Of a stretch of 64,000 nucleotides of DNA, positions 16,722-25,753 are shown one piece after another (position 1 is the first letter of the stretch; every line of letters starts with the position of its first letter). This stretch comes from Halorussus rarus (GTDB lineage: Archaea; Halobacteriota; Halobacteria; Halobacteriales; Haladaptataceae), in assembly GCF_003369835.1 (NCBI RefSeq), contig NZ_QPMJ01000002.1:868001-932000 (forward strand), written 5' to 3'. The notes under the pieces were generated by a model that was not told the origin of the DNA, did no database searches, and saw only the letters and a program-made list of their open reading frames with translations. The position numbers and the translations under genes are program-made.

Positions 16722-18877
16722 GCGCGCACACGCCGAACGACGAGGAATCGGCCGGAGTCGCATCGCCGAGGGACGACGAGGGCCACCTGCTCGACGTCCG
16801 GAACCTCCGCACGGAGTTCCTGACCGGGGAGGGGTCGGTCGTCGCCGCCGACGACGTCTCGTTCGCGCTCGACCGCGGCGAGACGATGGGCATCGTCGGC
16901 GAGTCCGGCGCCGGCAAGAGCGTGACCGCCCGGTCGATCATGCGGCTCATCGACTCGCCCGGCGAGATAACCGGCGGGCAGGTGCTGTTCGAGGGCAGGG
17001 ACCTGCTGGAACTCGCCGAGTCGGAGATGCAGGGCGTCCGGGGCAAGGACATCGCGCTCATCCCCCAGGACCCGATGTCCTCGCTCAACCCCGTGCTGAC
17101 GGTGGGCTCCCAGATAATCGAGACCATCCGACACCACCAGGGGCTCGGCGAGGAGGAGGCCCGGCGCCGCGCCGTCGAGGCGATGCGGGAGGTCGGCATC
17201 CCCGACGCCGAGGCCCGCATCGACGACTACCCCCACGAGTTCTCCGGCGGGATGCGCCAGCGCGTCCTGCTGGCCATCGGGCTGTCGTGCGAGCCCGACC
17301 TCATCATCGCCGACGAGCCGACCACCGCGCTCGACGTGACGACCCAGGCCAAGATGCTCGACCTCCTGAACGAGCTCCAGGAGGAGATGGGGATGGCGGT
17401 GCTGATCATCACCCACAACCTCGGCGTGGTCGCCCAGACCTGCGACCACGTCGGCGTGATGTACGCGGGCAACCTGGTCGAGACCGCCGAGCTCGGCGAC
17501 CTGTTCGACGACCCGCAACACCCCTACACCCGGGCGCTCATCGACTCGATTCCCGAGGTCGACGCCGACTACGACGAGCTGCCGACGCTGGAGGGCGCGA
17601 TGCCCGACCTGACCGACCTCCCGGAGGGCTGCAACTTCGCGCCCCGGTGTCAGTACGCGACGGAGGCGTGTCGCACCGGCGGGGACCCGCCGCTCGAACC
17701 GGTCCCCGGCACGAGCTCGAAGGCGGCCTGCATCCACGCCGAGGAGCTCGACCTCTCGGAGAGCGACGTCCGCGAGACCGGCGCGGGCCGGGCGGACGTC
17801 GACCGCAGCGGCGACCCCCTGTTCGAGGTCAGGAACCTGAAGAAGCACTTCAGCGCGGGTGACGGCGTGCTCGGGGACCTCAGCCTCTCGTTCGACGGCG
17901 GCCTGCCGTCGGTCGAACGGCAGTACGTCAAGGCGGTCGACGGCGTGAGCTTCGACATCTACGAGGGCGAGACGCTCGGGCTCGTCGGCGAGTCGGGCTG
18001 CGGGAAGTCGACGGTCGCCCGGACCGCGCTCAAGCTGCTCGAACCCACCGACGGCGAGGTGTACTTCGAGGGCGAGCCGGTCCACGAGATGGGGAGCTCG
18101 GACGTCCGGAGCCTCCGCCGGGAGATGCAGATGGTGTTCCAGGACCCCCAGAGCTCGCTCAACCCCCGCAAGACCGTCGGCCAGATCGTCGGCCGGGCGA
18201 TGGAGAAGCACGGCATCGCCACCGGCGAGGAGAAGGACGAGCGCGTGCGGGATCTGCTGGAGCGGGTCGGCCTCTCGCGCGACGCGGCCCAGCGGTACCC
18301 CCACGAGTTCTCGGGCGGCCAGCAGCAGCGGGTCGCCATCGCCCACGCGCTGGCGGTCGAGCCGAAGCTCATCGTCTGCGACGAGCCGGTGTCGGCGCTC
18401 GACGTGAGCGTGCAGGCCCAGATCCTCAACCTGCTCAACGACATCCAGGCCGAGCGGGGCATCTCGTTCCTGTTCATCTCTCACAACATCGGCGTGGTCC
18501 GCCACATCTGCGACCGAGTGGCGGTGATGTATCTGGGCACCATCGCCGAGATCGGCACGGTCGAGCAGGTGTTCGGCCCGCCGTACCACCCCTACACCGA
18601 GAGCCTGCTGTCGGCGGTGCCCCACGCCGACCCCGACCGGGAGACCGACCGCATCCTGCTGGAGGGGTCGGTCCCGAGCCCCATCGACCCGCCGTCGGGC
18701 TGTCGGTTCCACACGCGCTGTCCGAAGAAGATCGGCGAAGTGTGCGAGCGGGAGGTCCCGGAACTGGAGGAGAAGCGGGCCGGAACCGGCCACGAGATAT
18801 CGTGTCACCTCTCGGTCGAGGAGATGAGCGAGCGCGACTTCGAGACCGAGTCCGAGACTGCGGTGCGGGGCGACTGA
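16718..18877 (+). CDS. Fused double ABC ATPase (DppD-DppF type)
   Basis: Encodes 719 residues with two full nucleotide-binding domains. The first has Walker A GESGAGKS near 65, signature FSGGMRQR and Walker B LIIADEPTTALD, followed by an oligopeptide-type C-terminal Cys motif (CNFAPRCQYATEAC). The second has GESGCGKS near 425, FSGGQQQR and LIVCDEPVSALD, followed by CRFHTRCPKKIGEVC. The two cysteine motifs are the iron-sulfur/oligo_HPY regions of DppD and DppF. The fusion guarantees a 1:1 heterodimeric engine for the importer. Confidence 0.95.
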   Translation: MSAHTPNDEESAGVASPRDDEGHLLDVRNLRTEFLTGEGSVVAADDVSFALDRGETMGIVGESGAGKSVTARSIMRLIDSPGEITGGQVLFEGRDLLELAESEMQGVRGKDIALIPQDPMSSLNPVLTVGSQIIETIRHHQGLGEEEARRRAVEAMREVGIPDAEARIDDYPHEFSGGMRQRVLLAIGLSCEPDLIIADEPTTALDVTTQAKMLDLLNELQEEMGMAVLIITHNLGVVAQTCDHVGVMYAGNLVETAELGDLFDDPQHPYTRALIDSIPEVDADYDELPTLEGAMPDLTDLPEGCNFAPRCQYATEACRTGGDPPLEPVPGTSSKAACIHAEELDLSESDVRETGAGRADVDRSGDPLFEVRNLKKHFSAGDGVLGDLSLSFDGGLPSVERQYVKAVDGVSFDIYEGETLGLVGESGCGKSTVARTALKLLEPTDGEVYFEGEPVHEMGSSDVRSLRREMQMVFQDPQSSLNPRKTVGQIVGRAMEKHGIATGEEKDERVRDLLERVGLSRDAAQRYPHEFSGGQQQRVAIAHALAVEPKLIVCDEPVSALDVSVQAQILNLLNDIQAERGISFLFISHNIGVVRHICDRVAVMYLGTIAEIGTVEQVFGPPYHPYTESLLSAVPHADPDRETDRILLEGSVPSPIDPPSGCRFHTRCPKKIGEVCEREVPELEEKRAGTGHEISCHLSVEEMSERDFETESETAVRGD

Positions 18878-18880
18878 TTC

Positions 18881-19732
18881 TCAGAAGTCGGTCAGCTTCG
18901 CCTCGGTCGCCCCCTTGGCGTCGGTGTCGAACTCTTCGAGGCCGACGAACTCCAGGCCGTTGTCCCGGAGCGCCCGCTGCACGCGCTCGGAGGCCGCGGG
19001 CGCGACGAGCATCCCGCGGACCTCGTCGTTGGTCTCTTCATACAGCGAGACGTACCGCTGGAGCTGGTCGAAGTGGTTCAGCGTCGCCTGGATGCGCTTG
19101 ACCTCCACGACGACCGGCGTGCCCTCGGCGTCGCGCGCGAAGAAGTCGATGAAGCCGTACTTGCTCTCGCGCTCGTGCTCGACGATGCGCAGCCCCTCCT
19201 CCAGCACGTCGGGGTTGGCCTCGATGTACTCGTGCATCTCGGCCTCGGTGCCCGACTCCTCGTAGGTCGCGCCGTCGGTGGCGTCGAACCGGGTCAGGCC
19301 GTAGGCGTCCAGAATTCTCGCCTCGACGCGCTCGCTCGGGTTGGTCCGCCGGGCGAGCAGGACCGCCACTCGCGGTTCGTCACCGTCGTCGCGCGGCGTC
19401 GCCGCTTGACTGTCCGCGGAGCCTCGCTCCGCGCTACTCGTCGATTCCGCGGCGGTGCCCGCCGCGCCCCCGTCGCTGGTGCGCGCGGAGACGCTGCCGC
19501 CGCCGGGCATCCAGTTGACGGGCTTGTGCCCGGTGGGCTGGTGGACCAGGAAGGTGCCGTCGGGCTTGGCGACCAGCACGCGGTCGCCCGGGCCGAGGTA
19601 GCCCGAGGTCCGGCCGTCGTACTCCACCTCGCAGCGGGCCTGCACGGTCAGCATCGCGCCGTCCCGGAACGCCGCCTTCGCCTCGGCGACGAGGGCGTCG
19701 GGGTCGGGCGCGTCGAGTTGCTCGGCGACCAT
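18881..19732 (-). CDS. nucS: Endonuclease NucS (mismatch/flap nuclease)
   Basis: Encodes 283 residues from ATG 19732; a GTG at 19756 is an alternative. The N-terminal DNA-binding/dimer domain contains CEVEYDGRTSGYLGPGDRVL and DGTFLVHQPTGHKPVNWMP. A haloarchaeal low-complexity insertion (about 85-125) follows, and the C-terminal RecB-like nuclease shows YGFIDFFARDAEGTPVVVEVKR with the D and E-x-K catalytic residues and FDQLQRYV. The enzyme cuts double strands at mismatches in archaea and actinobacteria. It is convergent with the importer operon, 3 bases apart. Confidence 0.95.
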   Translation of the reverse strand: MVAEQLDAPDPDALVAEAKAAFRDGAMLTVQARCEVEYDGRTSGYLGPGDRVLVAKPDGTFLVHQPTGHKPVNWMPGGGSVSARTSDGGAAGTAAESTSSAERGSADSQAATPRDDGDEPRVAVLLARRTNPSERVEARILDAYGLTRFDATDGATYEESGTEAEMHEYIEANPDVLEEGLRIVEHERESKYGFIDFFARDAEGTPVVVEVKRIQATLNHFDQLQRYVSLYEETNDEVRGMLVAPAASERVQRALRDNGLEFVGLEEFDTDAKGATEAKLTDF

Positions 19733-20075
19733 CGGTCGTTGCGGGGTGGTCAGCACCGGAGCAAAAAGGTATGGGATTCTGGGTCAGGGTTTCGAGGAAT
19801 CTGAAAATGAGCTACAGACGCGGCAGTCTGGAGGAAGCTAACTACTGCCATCACCTCTGTACCGTACAACACCGCAACCGCGGGCCTCACGCCTCCCCAG
19901 CCTCCTGCGGTGCTTGCGGTGCTGCGCTCCTCGTCCACCGTCGGAGGCAAGCTCCGACGAGCCTTCGGTCACTTCGTTCCCGAAGACCTCGCACGCACTG
20001 GCGCGGCACGGAGGCCGCGCCAGCGCGCGCCGGACAGTTTGCCGAGGAAGCGCCAGAGAACGGATGCGTCAGTCT
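19733..20075. repeat. Intergenic region with dispersed repeat, copy 3
   Basis: About 19,831-20,036 carries the same ordered blocks as the copy after the first gene: aactactgccatcacctctg, gcaaccgcgggcctcacgcc, cctccccagcctcctgcggt, then a Leu/Arg-coding-like Cys stretch, gacgagccttcggtcacttc and gcgcgcgcc. The rest is spacer upstream of nucS and downstream of the P-loop kinase gene. No gene is supported here. Confidence 0.55.
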
Positions 20076-20612
20076 TCAGAACGCCTCGTCGACCTGCCGG
20101 GCGGTCGCGTCGCGGCCGTCGGAGTTGTCGACCGTCACGTGGTCGGTCGCGATGGCGTCGAACTGCTCGCGGTACAGCTCGTGGACCTCGAAGTCGGCGT
20201 CGCTCGCGTCGCCCTCGCGGCGCGCGATCCGCTCGCGGACCACGTCCTCGGCGCACTCGACCTTGACCAGCCGGAACTCGGCGCCGAGCGATTCGGACAG
20301 CTCCGCGGCGCGGTCGCGGTCGCCGGCGTCCTTGAACGTCCCGTCGAGCACGGCGCTCCGGCCCGCCTCGACGATTTCGCTCGCGCGGTCGAACAGTTCG
20401 CGGTAGACCATCCGGGACTCCTCCTCGGTGTAGTCCGGGTCGGTCAGGAGCTCCTTGCGGACCACGTCGGTCCGGAGCAGGCGTCCGTCGAGGCGGTCGG
20501 CGATGTCCTCGGCGACGGTGGTCTTGCCGACGCCGGGCAGGCCGCAGACCACGATCAGTCGGGGCGTCTCGGGCCGTCGGTCGAGGGCGTCGGTCTCAGC
20601 CACGGTGACCAC
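20076..20612 (-). CDS. P-loop kinase of the gluconate/APS-kinase-like AAA_33 type
   Basis: Encodes 178 residues from GTG. Walker A GLPGVGKT lies at 24-31 in RLIVVCGLPGVGKTTVAEDI, a DVVRKEL switch follows, then AVLDGTFKDAGDRDRAAEL and a lid-like region VRERIARREGDASDADFEV. Such proteins phosphorylate small metabolites or tRNA ends, and the substrate is not deducible. The start is uncertain by three codons (second GTG at 20603). Confidence 0.8.
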   Translation of the reverse strand: MVTVAETDALDRRPETPRLIVVCGLPGVGKTTVAEDIADRLDGRLLRTDVVRKELLTDPDYTEEESRMVYRELFDRASEIVEAGRSAVLDGTFKDAGDRDRAAELSESLGAEFRLVKVECAEDVVRERIARREGDASDADFEVHELYREQFDAIATDHVTVDNSDGRDATARQVDEAF

Positions 20613-20824
20613 CGACCGCCACTGTACGCTGTGTCGCGCGGGTCCGGGTCATCTCGGTTACTGTACTCCACGAAGTCGACTCTTTATCAAAGTGTGGAAA
20701 CGGCGTCGGGCGGGCGCGGTCGGAACTCGGCGTGCGGGGTTCCCCGTCCCCGCAAATCGGTCCTTAGAAACTCCCGGCCGCCACCGCGGCTTTCCCGACC
20801 GGAGCCGTACGAGCGGTGTTCACC

Positions 20825-21748
20825 ATGGCGCGCAACTCCGACGCGGACGGACTCGTCTCGGTCGTCGTCCCGACCCACTACCGCAACGACCGGCTCCGCC
20901 AGGCGCTCGACAGCGTCGCGGCCCAGGAGTACCGACCGATAGAGGTCGTCGTGGTCGACGGCTCGGACGACGAGCACGCCCGGCCGGTCGTCGCCGAGTA
21001 CGAGGCGGCCCGGTACGTCCGCCAGCGCCGCGACGAGGGGCCCCAGGCGGCACGGAGCATCGGTGCGGAGGCGTCCGACGGCCGGTACGTGCAGTTCCTG
21101 GACGACGACGACCGGCTGGCGCCGTCGAAGATCCGCAAGCAGGTGGCCCTGCTCGACGACGCGGAGCGAGTCGGCGTCGCCTACTGCGGCATGCGCGACG
21201 AGGTTCGGGGCGAGATCCCCCCGAACCCGGTCGTCCGGGGCGACGTCATCGAGCGGGCGCTGGAGATGCGGACGTTCCCGTGCATCAACTCCACGATGCT
21301 GATCGACCGCGAGGTGCTCGCCCGGGCCCTCCCGCTCCGGCACCGCCACGGCGCCGACGACACGGGCCTGAAGGTCGACCTCGCGCTCCAGACCGAGTTC
21401 GACTTCGTTGCCGAACCGCTGGTGGTCCGGGGCCGGCCCGGGGGTTCGCTGTCGGAGTCGTGGGGCTACCTCGACGGCCGGCTGGAGGTCATCGCCACGT
21501 ACGACCGGCTCTACCGACAGTTCCCCGACCGAGTCCGTCGGCGCGCGCTCCGGGAGACCCGCTACCAGGCCGGCCGGAAGCTCCTGGCCGAGCGCGGCTG
21601 GTCGCCCCGCGCCACCGCCCAGTTCGCCCGGTCGGCGCGCCTGACGCCAGACGACCGCGCCTACCACCTCGCGGCCGCGCTCGGGTCGCTGGCGGGGCGG
21701 CCGGGGCTGGCGGCGGTCGACCGGCTGTTCGGCCGCGACGGCACCTGA
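20825..21748 (+). CDS. Glycosyltransferase, family 2
   Basis: Encodes 307 residues. The GT-A fold shows VSVVVPTHYRNDRLRQAL at the N-terminus, VVVDGSDDEH, and the metal-binding DDDD acid cluster in YVQFLDDDDRLAPSKI near residue 95. It transfers a sugar from a nucleotide donor in cell-surface glycan or protein N-glycosylation; neighbours do not identify an acceptor. ATG 20825 is chosen, with a GTG at 20816 as an alternative. No membrane anchor is visible, so it is cytosolic or peripheral. Confidence 0.92.
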   Translation: MARNSDADGLVSVVVPTHYRNDRLRQALDSVAAQEYRPIEVVVVDGSDDEHARPVVAEYEAARYVRQRRDEGPQAARSIGAEASDGRYVQFLDDDDRLAPSKIRKQVALLDDAERVGVAYCGMRDEVRGEIPPNPVVRGDVIERALEMRTFPCINSTMLIDREVLARALPLRHRHGADDTGLKVDLALQTEFDFVAEPLVVRGRPGGSLSESWGYLDGRLEVIATYDRLYRQFPDRVRRRALRETRYQAGRKLLAERGWSPRATAQFARSARLTPDDRAYHLAAALGSLAGRPGLAAVDRLFGRDGT

Positions 21749-21832
21749 TCCAGGAGTCTTGCGACCAAGGCGGACGTGCCGACACCACCGGGACTACTAT
21801 CGCCCTGGGAGCCAAAGCGCGACCTGTTACCG

Positions 21833-23074
21833 ATGACCGCTTCACGCGACGAGCTCGCCGACCTCGCGGGCGATCTCGTCGCCATCCCGACCGAGAATCC
21901 GCCGGGCGACGAGCGCCCGGGCGCCGAGTTCGTCGTCGACTGGTTCGACGAGCGCGACATCCGGGCCCGCCTCGTGGAGGAGCCCGACCCCGACCGCGCC
22001 CAGGCGGTCGCGTGGGTCGGCGACGACCCGCGGGACGCGCGCTCGGACCCCGACGCCACCGCGCTCGTGCTCAACGGCCACCTCGACGTGGTGCCGGCGG
22101 GCGACCGCGCTGAGTGGCACCACGACCCCTTCGCGGGGACCGTCGCTGACGGCCGGCTCTACGGCCGGGGCAGCGCCGACATGAAGACCAACCTCGCGGC
22201 GGCCATGCTGACGCTCCGGGACCTCGCGCCCGCGTTCGAGGCCGGCGACCTCGACGGGTCGCTCGTCTTCCACGCCGCGATGGGCGAGGAGACCGGCGAC
22301 CCCGGTACCCGGACGCTCGTGGAGGCGGGCTACGGCGGCGACTGCGCCGTCGTGCTGGAGCCGACCGATTGCCGGGTCGGGACCAGCGCGAAGGGCGTCG
22401 TCACGTATCGCGTCGGCGTCTCCGGGGCGTCCTCGCACGCGAGTCGCCCCGACCAGGGCACCAACGCCATCGACGCCGCCAGGCCGGTCCTCGCGGCGAT
22501 AGACGACTACGACGCTCGACTCCGCGAGCGCGAGGACCCCCTCGTCGGCCGGGCATACGCGACCGTCACCGAGTTCGAGGCCGGCACCGACTCCAACATG
22601 GCGGTGGTACCGGGCCGGGCCGAGTTCCTGCTCGACCGACGCATCCTGCCCGACGAGGACATCGACACGGTCCAGGGGGAGGTCGAGGACCTGCTCGCGG
22701 CCGCGGAGCGCGAGGCGGGCGTCGAGACCGACCTGACCCGGATCATGCACTACGCCTCGGCTGGGATTCCGACCGATCATCCGCTGGCCGAGCGGTTCCG
22801 GGCGCTCTCTGCCGAGCGGGCGGACGCGCCCGGCGAACCGTGGGGGCTGGAGGCCGCGACCGACGCCCGGGAGTTCGTGGCGGCCGGAATCCCGGCCATC
22901 ATCTGGGGGCCGGGCGAACTCGCGCAGGCCCACACCGCCGACGAGCACGTCGACCTCGACGACGCCGCGCTCGGCCTGGAGATCCTGCGGGAGGCCGCGG
23001 GGGAGATTCTAGCCGGTGAGTCCGGCGGATTCAGAGACGGACGCGAGACGGAGGAGCGGTCGGACGGCTCCTAG
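21833..23074 (+). CDS. M20-family metallopeptidase (ArgE/DapE-like)
   Basis: Encodes 413 residues. Metal and catalytic motifs in order: LVLNGHLDVVPAG (His, Asp), YGRGSADMKTNLAA (Asp), AAMGEETGDPGT (Glu-Glu), VVLEPTDCRVGTSAKG, the dimerisation domain with GASSHASRPDQGTNAI, and a final AQAHTADEHVDL with His. The family removes acyl or succinyl groups or cleaves dipeptides; the substrate is unclear. ATG 21833 precedes the conserved part. Its stop overlaps that of the convergent gene by CTAG. Confidence 0.9.
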   Translation: MTASRDELADLAGDLVAIPTENPPGDERPGAEFVVDWFDERDIRARLVEEPDPDRAQAVAWVGDDPRDARSDPDATALVLNGHLDVVPAGDRAEWHHDPFAGTVADGRLYGRGSADMKTNLAAAMLTLRDLAPAFEAGDLDGSLVFHAAMGEETGDPGTRTLVEAGYGGDCAVVLEPTDCRVGTSAKGVVTYRVGVSGASSHASRPDQGTNAIDAARPVLAAIDDYDARLREREDPLVGRAYATVTEFEAGTDSNMAVVPGRAEFLLDRRILPDEDIDTVQGEVEDLLAAAEREAGVETDLTRIMHYASAGIPTDHPLAERFRALSAERADAPGEPWGLEAATDAREFVAAGIPAIIWGPGELAQAHTADEHVDLDDAALGLEILREAAGEILAGESGGFRDGRETEERSDGS

Positions 23075-23790
23075 AGCGACACGCCGTCGAGGCTCGCGTC
23101 GAGGTCGTCGACGTACTCGTTGAACGCCTCGACGAACGCCGGCACGTCCTCGGCGAGGTTGCGCACGTCGGGGGCCGACGGCGGCTGGTACTGCGAGAGC
23201 AGGTAGATTCCGCCCTCGCCGCCGACCCGGAGGTACGACGCCTCGCCGCCCTCCCACTTGAGCTCCCACCGGTCGCCGGCGACCCGCGACGCGAACGACC
23301 CGTAGTCGCCGCCCTCGTAGCGGTAGAGCTGGTGGGCCATCTTGTTCGCGACGTCCCGGACCCGGCCGAGGATGCGCTCCCGCTGGGCCACGACCGACTC
23401 GGTCGAGGCGACCGCCGGGAAGTCGGTCGGCACCTCGTCGAGCACGCCGTCGAGCGACCGGACGTGGCGGTTGAACGCCGCGACGAACGCGTCGTAGTCC
23501 TCGAGCGCGGTCTCGAGCGCCTCGGGGTCGGGCGGCTGCTTGGTCGAGACGACGTAGGTGTCGGTCCGGCCGCCGTCGAACCGGAGGTACTGGAGGTCGC
23601 CGGCCTCGTACTTGACCGTCCACTCGCCCTCGTCGGTCTCGAAGGTGCGCTCGCCGTAGTCGCCGCCCTGGAGGAGCGCGAGTTCGCGGGCGATCGTTCC
23701 GGCGTGCTCGCGGACCTGCGCGACCACCTCGTCCCGGCGCTCGGCGGGGTCCCCGGCCGACTCGACCGGGAGGTCGAACTGCTCGGTCAT
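23071..23790 (-). CDS. Hypothetical protein with a tandem duplicated domain
   Basis: Encodes 239 residues in two related halves. Each half has a basic-acidic helix (VRE/VRDVANK), a GGDYG motif at about 43 and 151, a Trp-containing W-x-V/L-K-Y/W-E strand, a YLR-G strand, a Q-P-P-x-x-P turn, and an AFVxAFNxxVxxLDxxLD helix. The duplicate is clear by eye, and identity is moderate. No known family comes to mind. It ends tail-to-tail with the M20 gene, and its role is unknown. Confidence 0.7.
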   Translation of the reverse strand: MTEQFDLPVESAGDPAERRDEVVAQVREHAGTIARELALLQGGDYGERTFETDEGEWTVKYEAGDLQYLRFDGGRTDTYVVSTKQPPDPEALETALEDYDAFVAAFNRHVRSLDGVLDEVPTDFPAVASTESVVAQRERILGRVRDVANKMAHQLYRYEGGDYGSFASRVAGDRWELKWEGGEASYLRVGGEGGIYLLSQYQPPSAPDVRNLAEDVPAFVEAFNEYVDDLDASLDGVSL

Positions 23791-24001
23791 TGGTGTCGGG
23801 AGGGACGCAGGGGGTAAAAGGGGCGCGACATCCCGGTTCGGAGGCGGCCGGTCCCGTCCTCGCCGGGCAGCACGCCCGCCGGCCGGATTACGGTCCGTCG
23901 CTGCGACGGCGAAAATTCCAGTAAGTTTTGCGACCTATCCCCGTTTCCGATAGATATTTACGGCGATTCTGCTACGGTCTGGACAGTATTGGTCAGAACG
24001 C

Positions 24002-25063
24002 ATGAATCACAAGCGACGTGAAATCTGCCGAACGGTCGGAGTCGGACTCGGAACGGGCGCGCTGGCCGCGTCTGCGTCGGGCGCCGCGGCGGCCGGCGGA
24101 GGGTCGGGCGGCGAATCGGCGGCCGCGCGCGAGGTAGGTGCGGTCGCGACGGGCGCGGACCTCAGGATCAAGTCGGTCACGCTCCCGGACGAGATAGTCC
24201 TCGGCGAGCCGTTCTCGGCCGGCGCGGTGGTCGAGAACGCGGGCGACGCCGCGGTGACGACCGAGGTCAACTACACCTTCCGGAACCGGATAATCGCCGG
24301 CGTCGAGAAGGAGTTCGAGCCGGGGTCGGAGGTGATGGCCAGGCTCCCGAACATGAAGTCGGAGTGGCTCGAACGCGACGCCGACCTCGACCCGGGGACG
24401 TACACGCACGGAATCGGGATCGAGGCGGGGCCGCGCGAGTCGGCGTCGGTGAAGGTGACCGAGTCCTCGGGGACCGCCACCGAGACGGCGACCGGCGGGA
24501 ATCTCGCGATCGACTCGGTCAGACTTCCGGACGTCATCCGACCGGGGTCGTCGTACAGCCCCTCGGTCCGCATCCGGAACACCGGCGACGACCCCGTGAG
24601 CGCGAAGGGCTCGTACAAGTTCGACGGACAGATGGTCATGGAGACGATGTCCGAGACCATCCAGCCGGGCAGGACCGAGTCGTTCAGCTTCCCGGAGGTG
24701 ACCCTCGACATGATCGAGACGAGCGTCGGGTCCGTCGAGGCCGGCGAACACACCCACAGCATGGGGAAGACCGGCGGACCGCGGGCGTCAGAGACGGTCG
24801 TGGTCGGGGCGGACGCGACCGCTTCGTCCGATCAGTCGTCCGGGACGACTGACTACGAGACGGGAGGATCGGACGGGACGGACTCCGAGTCGGCCGGGCT
24901 GAGCGCCGAGGGGAGCCGGTCGGAGCGCCCCGAGCGGCGGACCCGCGGGTTCTTCTCGAACGACGGCGACGCGCCGGCGTTCCTCGGCGACGTGTTCAAC
25001 CTCACGTTCGCGGGGTTCCTGCTGTCGGTCGCCGGGATCGTCCACCAGATGCTCAAGGGGTGA
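24002..25063 (+). CDS. Secreted/anchored protein with two CARDB-like repeats
   Basis: Encodes 353 residues. The N-terminus (KRREICRTVGVGLGTGALAA) is a Tat-like signal ending in an Ala/Gly-rich region. Two beta-rich repeats start at ADLRIKSVTLPDEIVLGEPF and NLAIDSVRLPDVIRPGSS, each with an N-x-G-D turn, which is typical of CARDB/adhesion-type extracellular domains. A Ser/Asp/Gly-rich linker and a C-terminal hydrophobic helix (FNLTFAGFLLSVAGIVHQML) would anchor it. It is probably cell-surface. The next gene overlaps it by frame and is likely co-transcribed. Confidence 0.75.
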   Translation: MNHKRREICRTVGVGLGTGALAASASGAAAAGGGSGGESAAAREVGAVATGADLRIKSVTLPDEIVLGEPFSAGAVVENAGDAAVTTEVNYTFRNRIIAGVEKEFEPGSEVMARLPNMKSEWLERDADLDPGTYTHGIGIEAGPRESASVKVTESSGTATETATGGNLAIDSVRLPDVIRPGSSYSPSVRIRNTGDDPVSAKGSYKFDGQMVMETMSETIQPGRTESFSFPEVTLDMIETSVGSVEAGEHTHSMGKTGGPRASETVVVGADATASSDQSSGTTDYETGGSDGTDSESAGLSAEGSRSERPERRTRGFFSNDGDAPAFLGDVFNLTFAGFLLSVAGIVHQMLKG

Positions 25064-25068
25064 CAGAG

Positions 25069-25704
25069 ATGGCACGAGGACTACCAGCCGTCTGGAGCAC
25101 GCTCGTCGGGTTCCCGTTCGTCGCGACCGGCGCGTACGTCGCACTCGGGAACGCGAACGTCCCGTCGAACGTCGGGATCCCGACCGCGATATTCGGGCTG
25201 TTCGTCGTCGTCGTCGGGATCTACATCCACGTCGTCGCGACCCCGGACCCGCCCACGATGCGGGACGGCGAGGAGGTCGTCGACAGCCGCCACCCCGCCC
25301 AGCGGGCCGCGCTCGCCAAGATTCTGGTCGGGTTCGCCGGCCTCGCGGTCACGGCGTACCTGCTGTTCTTCACGTTCGTCCCCTACGTCTACCCGACGGC
25401 GTCGTTCGCGGTCGGGCTCTACCTGTTCTCGACGGGGCTGTACACCTACTGGACGAACACGCTGACGACCTACTACGTGACGACCGAGCGACTCATCAAG
25501 GAGTACCGGTTCGTCTCGCTCGTCCGCCAGGAGCTCCCGTTCGAGAAGGTCCGCGGCGTCGAGGAGCGCCGGTCCATCTGGGAGGCGCTCGTCGGCCTCG
25601 GCAACGTCCGGGTCGCGTCCGGCGGCGGCGGGACGCTCGAGATCGTCGTCCGGAACGTCTACTCGCCGACGCGGTTCTCCGACGAGATCAGGGACCTGCT
25701 CTGA
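25069..25704 (+). CDS. PH-domain (bPH2/DUF304-like) membrane protein
   Basis: Encodes 211 residues from ATG 25069; a GTG at 25060 would overlap the previous stop. It has about four hydrophobic segments (8-30, 38-58, 80-105, 108-128), then a bacterial PH2 domain with YYVTTERLIKEYRFVSLVRQ, LPFEKVRGVEERRSIWEALVG and GNVRVASGGGGTLEIVVRNV. Such proteins (YdbS/YdbT type) sit in the membrane and have no defined reaction. Its pairing with the surface protein suggests a common envelope role; this is inference. Confidence 0.82.
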   Translation: MARGLPAVWSTLVGFPFVATGAYVALGNANVPSNVGIPTAIFGLFVVVVGIYIHVVATPDPPTMRDGEEVVDSRHPAQRAALAKILVGFAGLAVTAYLLFFTFVPYVYPTASFAVGLYLFSTGLYTYWTNTLTTYYVTTERLIKEYRFVSLVRQELPFEKVRGVEERRSIWEALVGLGNVRVASGGGGTLEIVVRNVYSPTRFSDEIRDLL

Positions 25705-25753
25705 CCCGTCGGAGGCGCAGCGACGCTCCCGTTCTCTCCTCCGCTCGACGGAT

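Noticed and set aside
13210-18808. Very long opposite-frame ORFs, such as 13,210-15,528 on plus and 16,580-18,808 on minus
   Set aside because: They overlap the importer genes completely, are Arg/Gly/Pro-rich without acidic bias, and show no domain. In GC-rich DNA stop codons are rare, so these are shadows.
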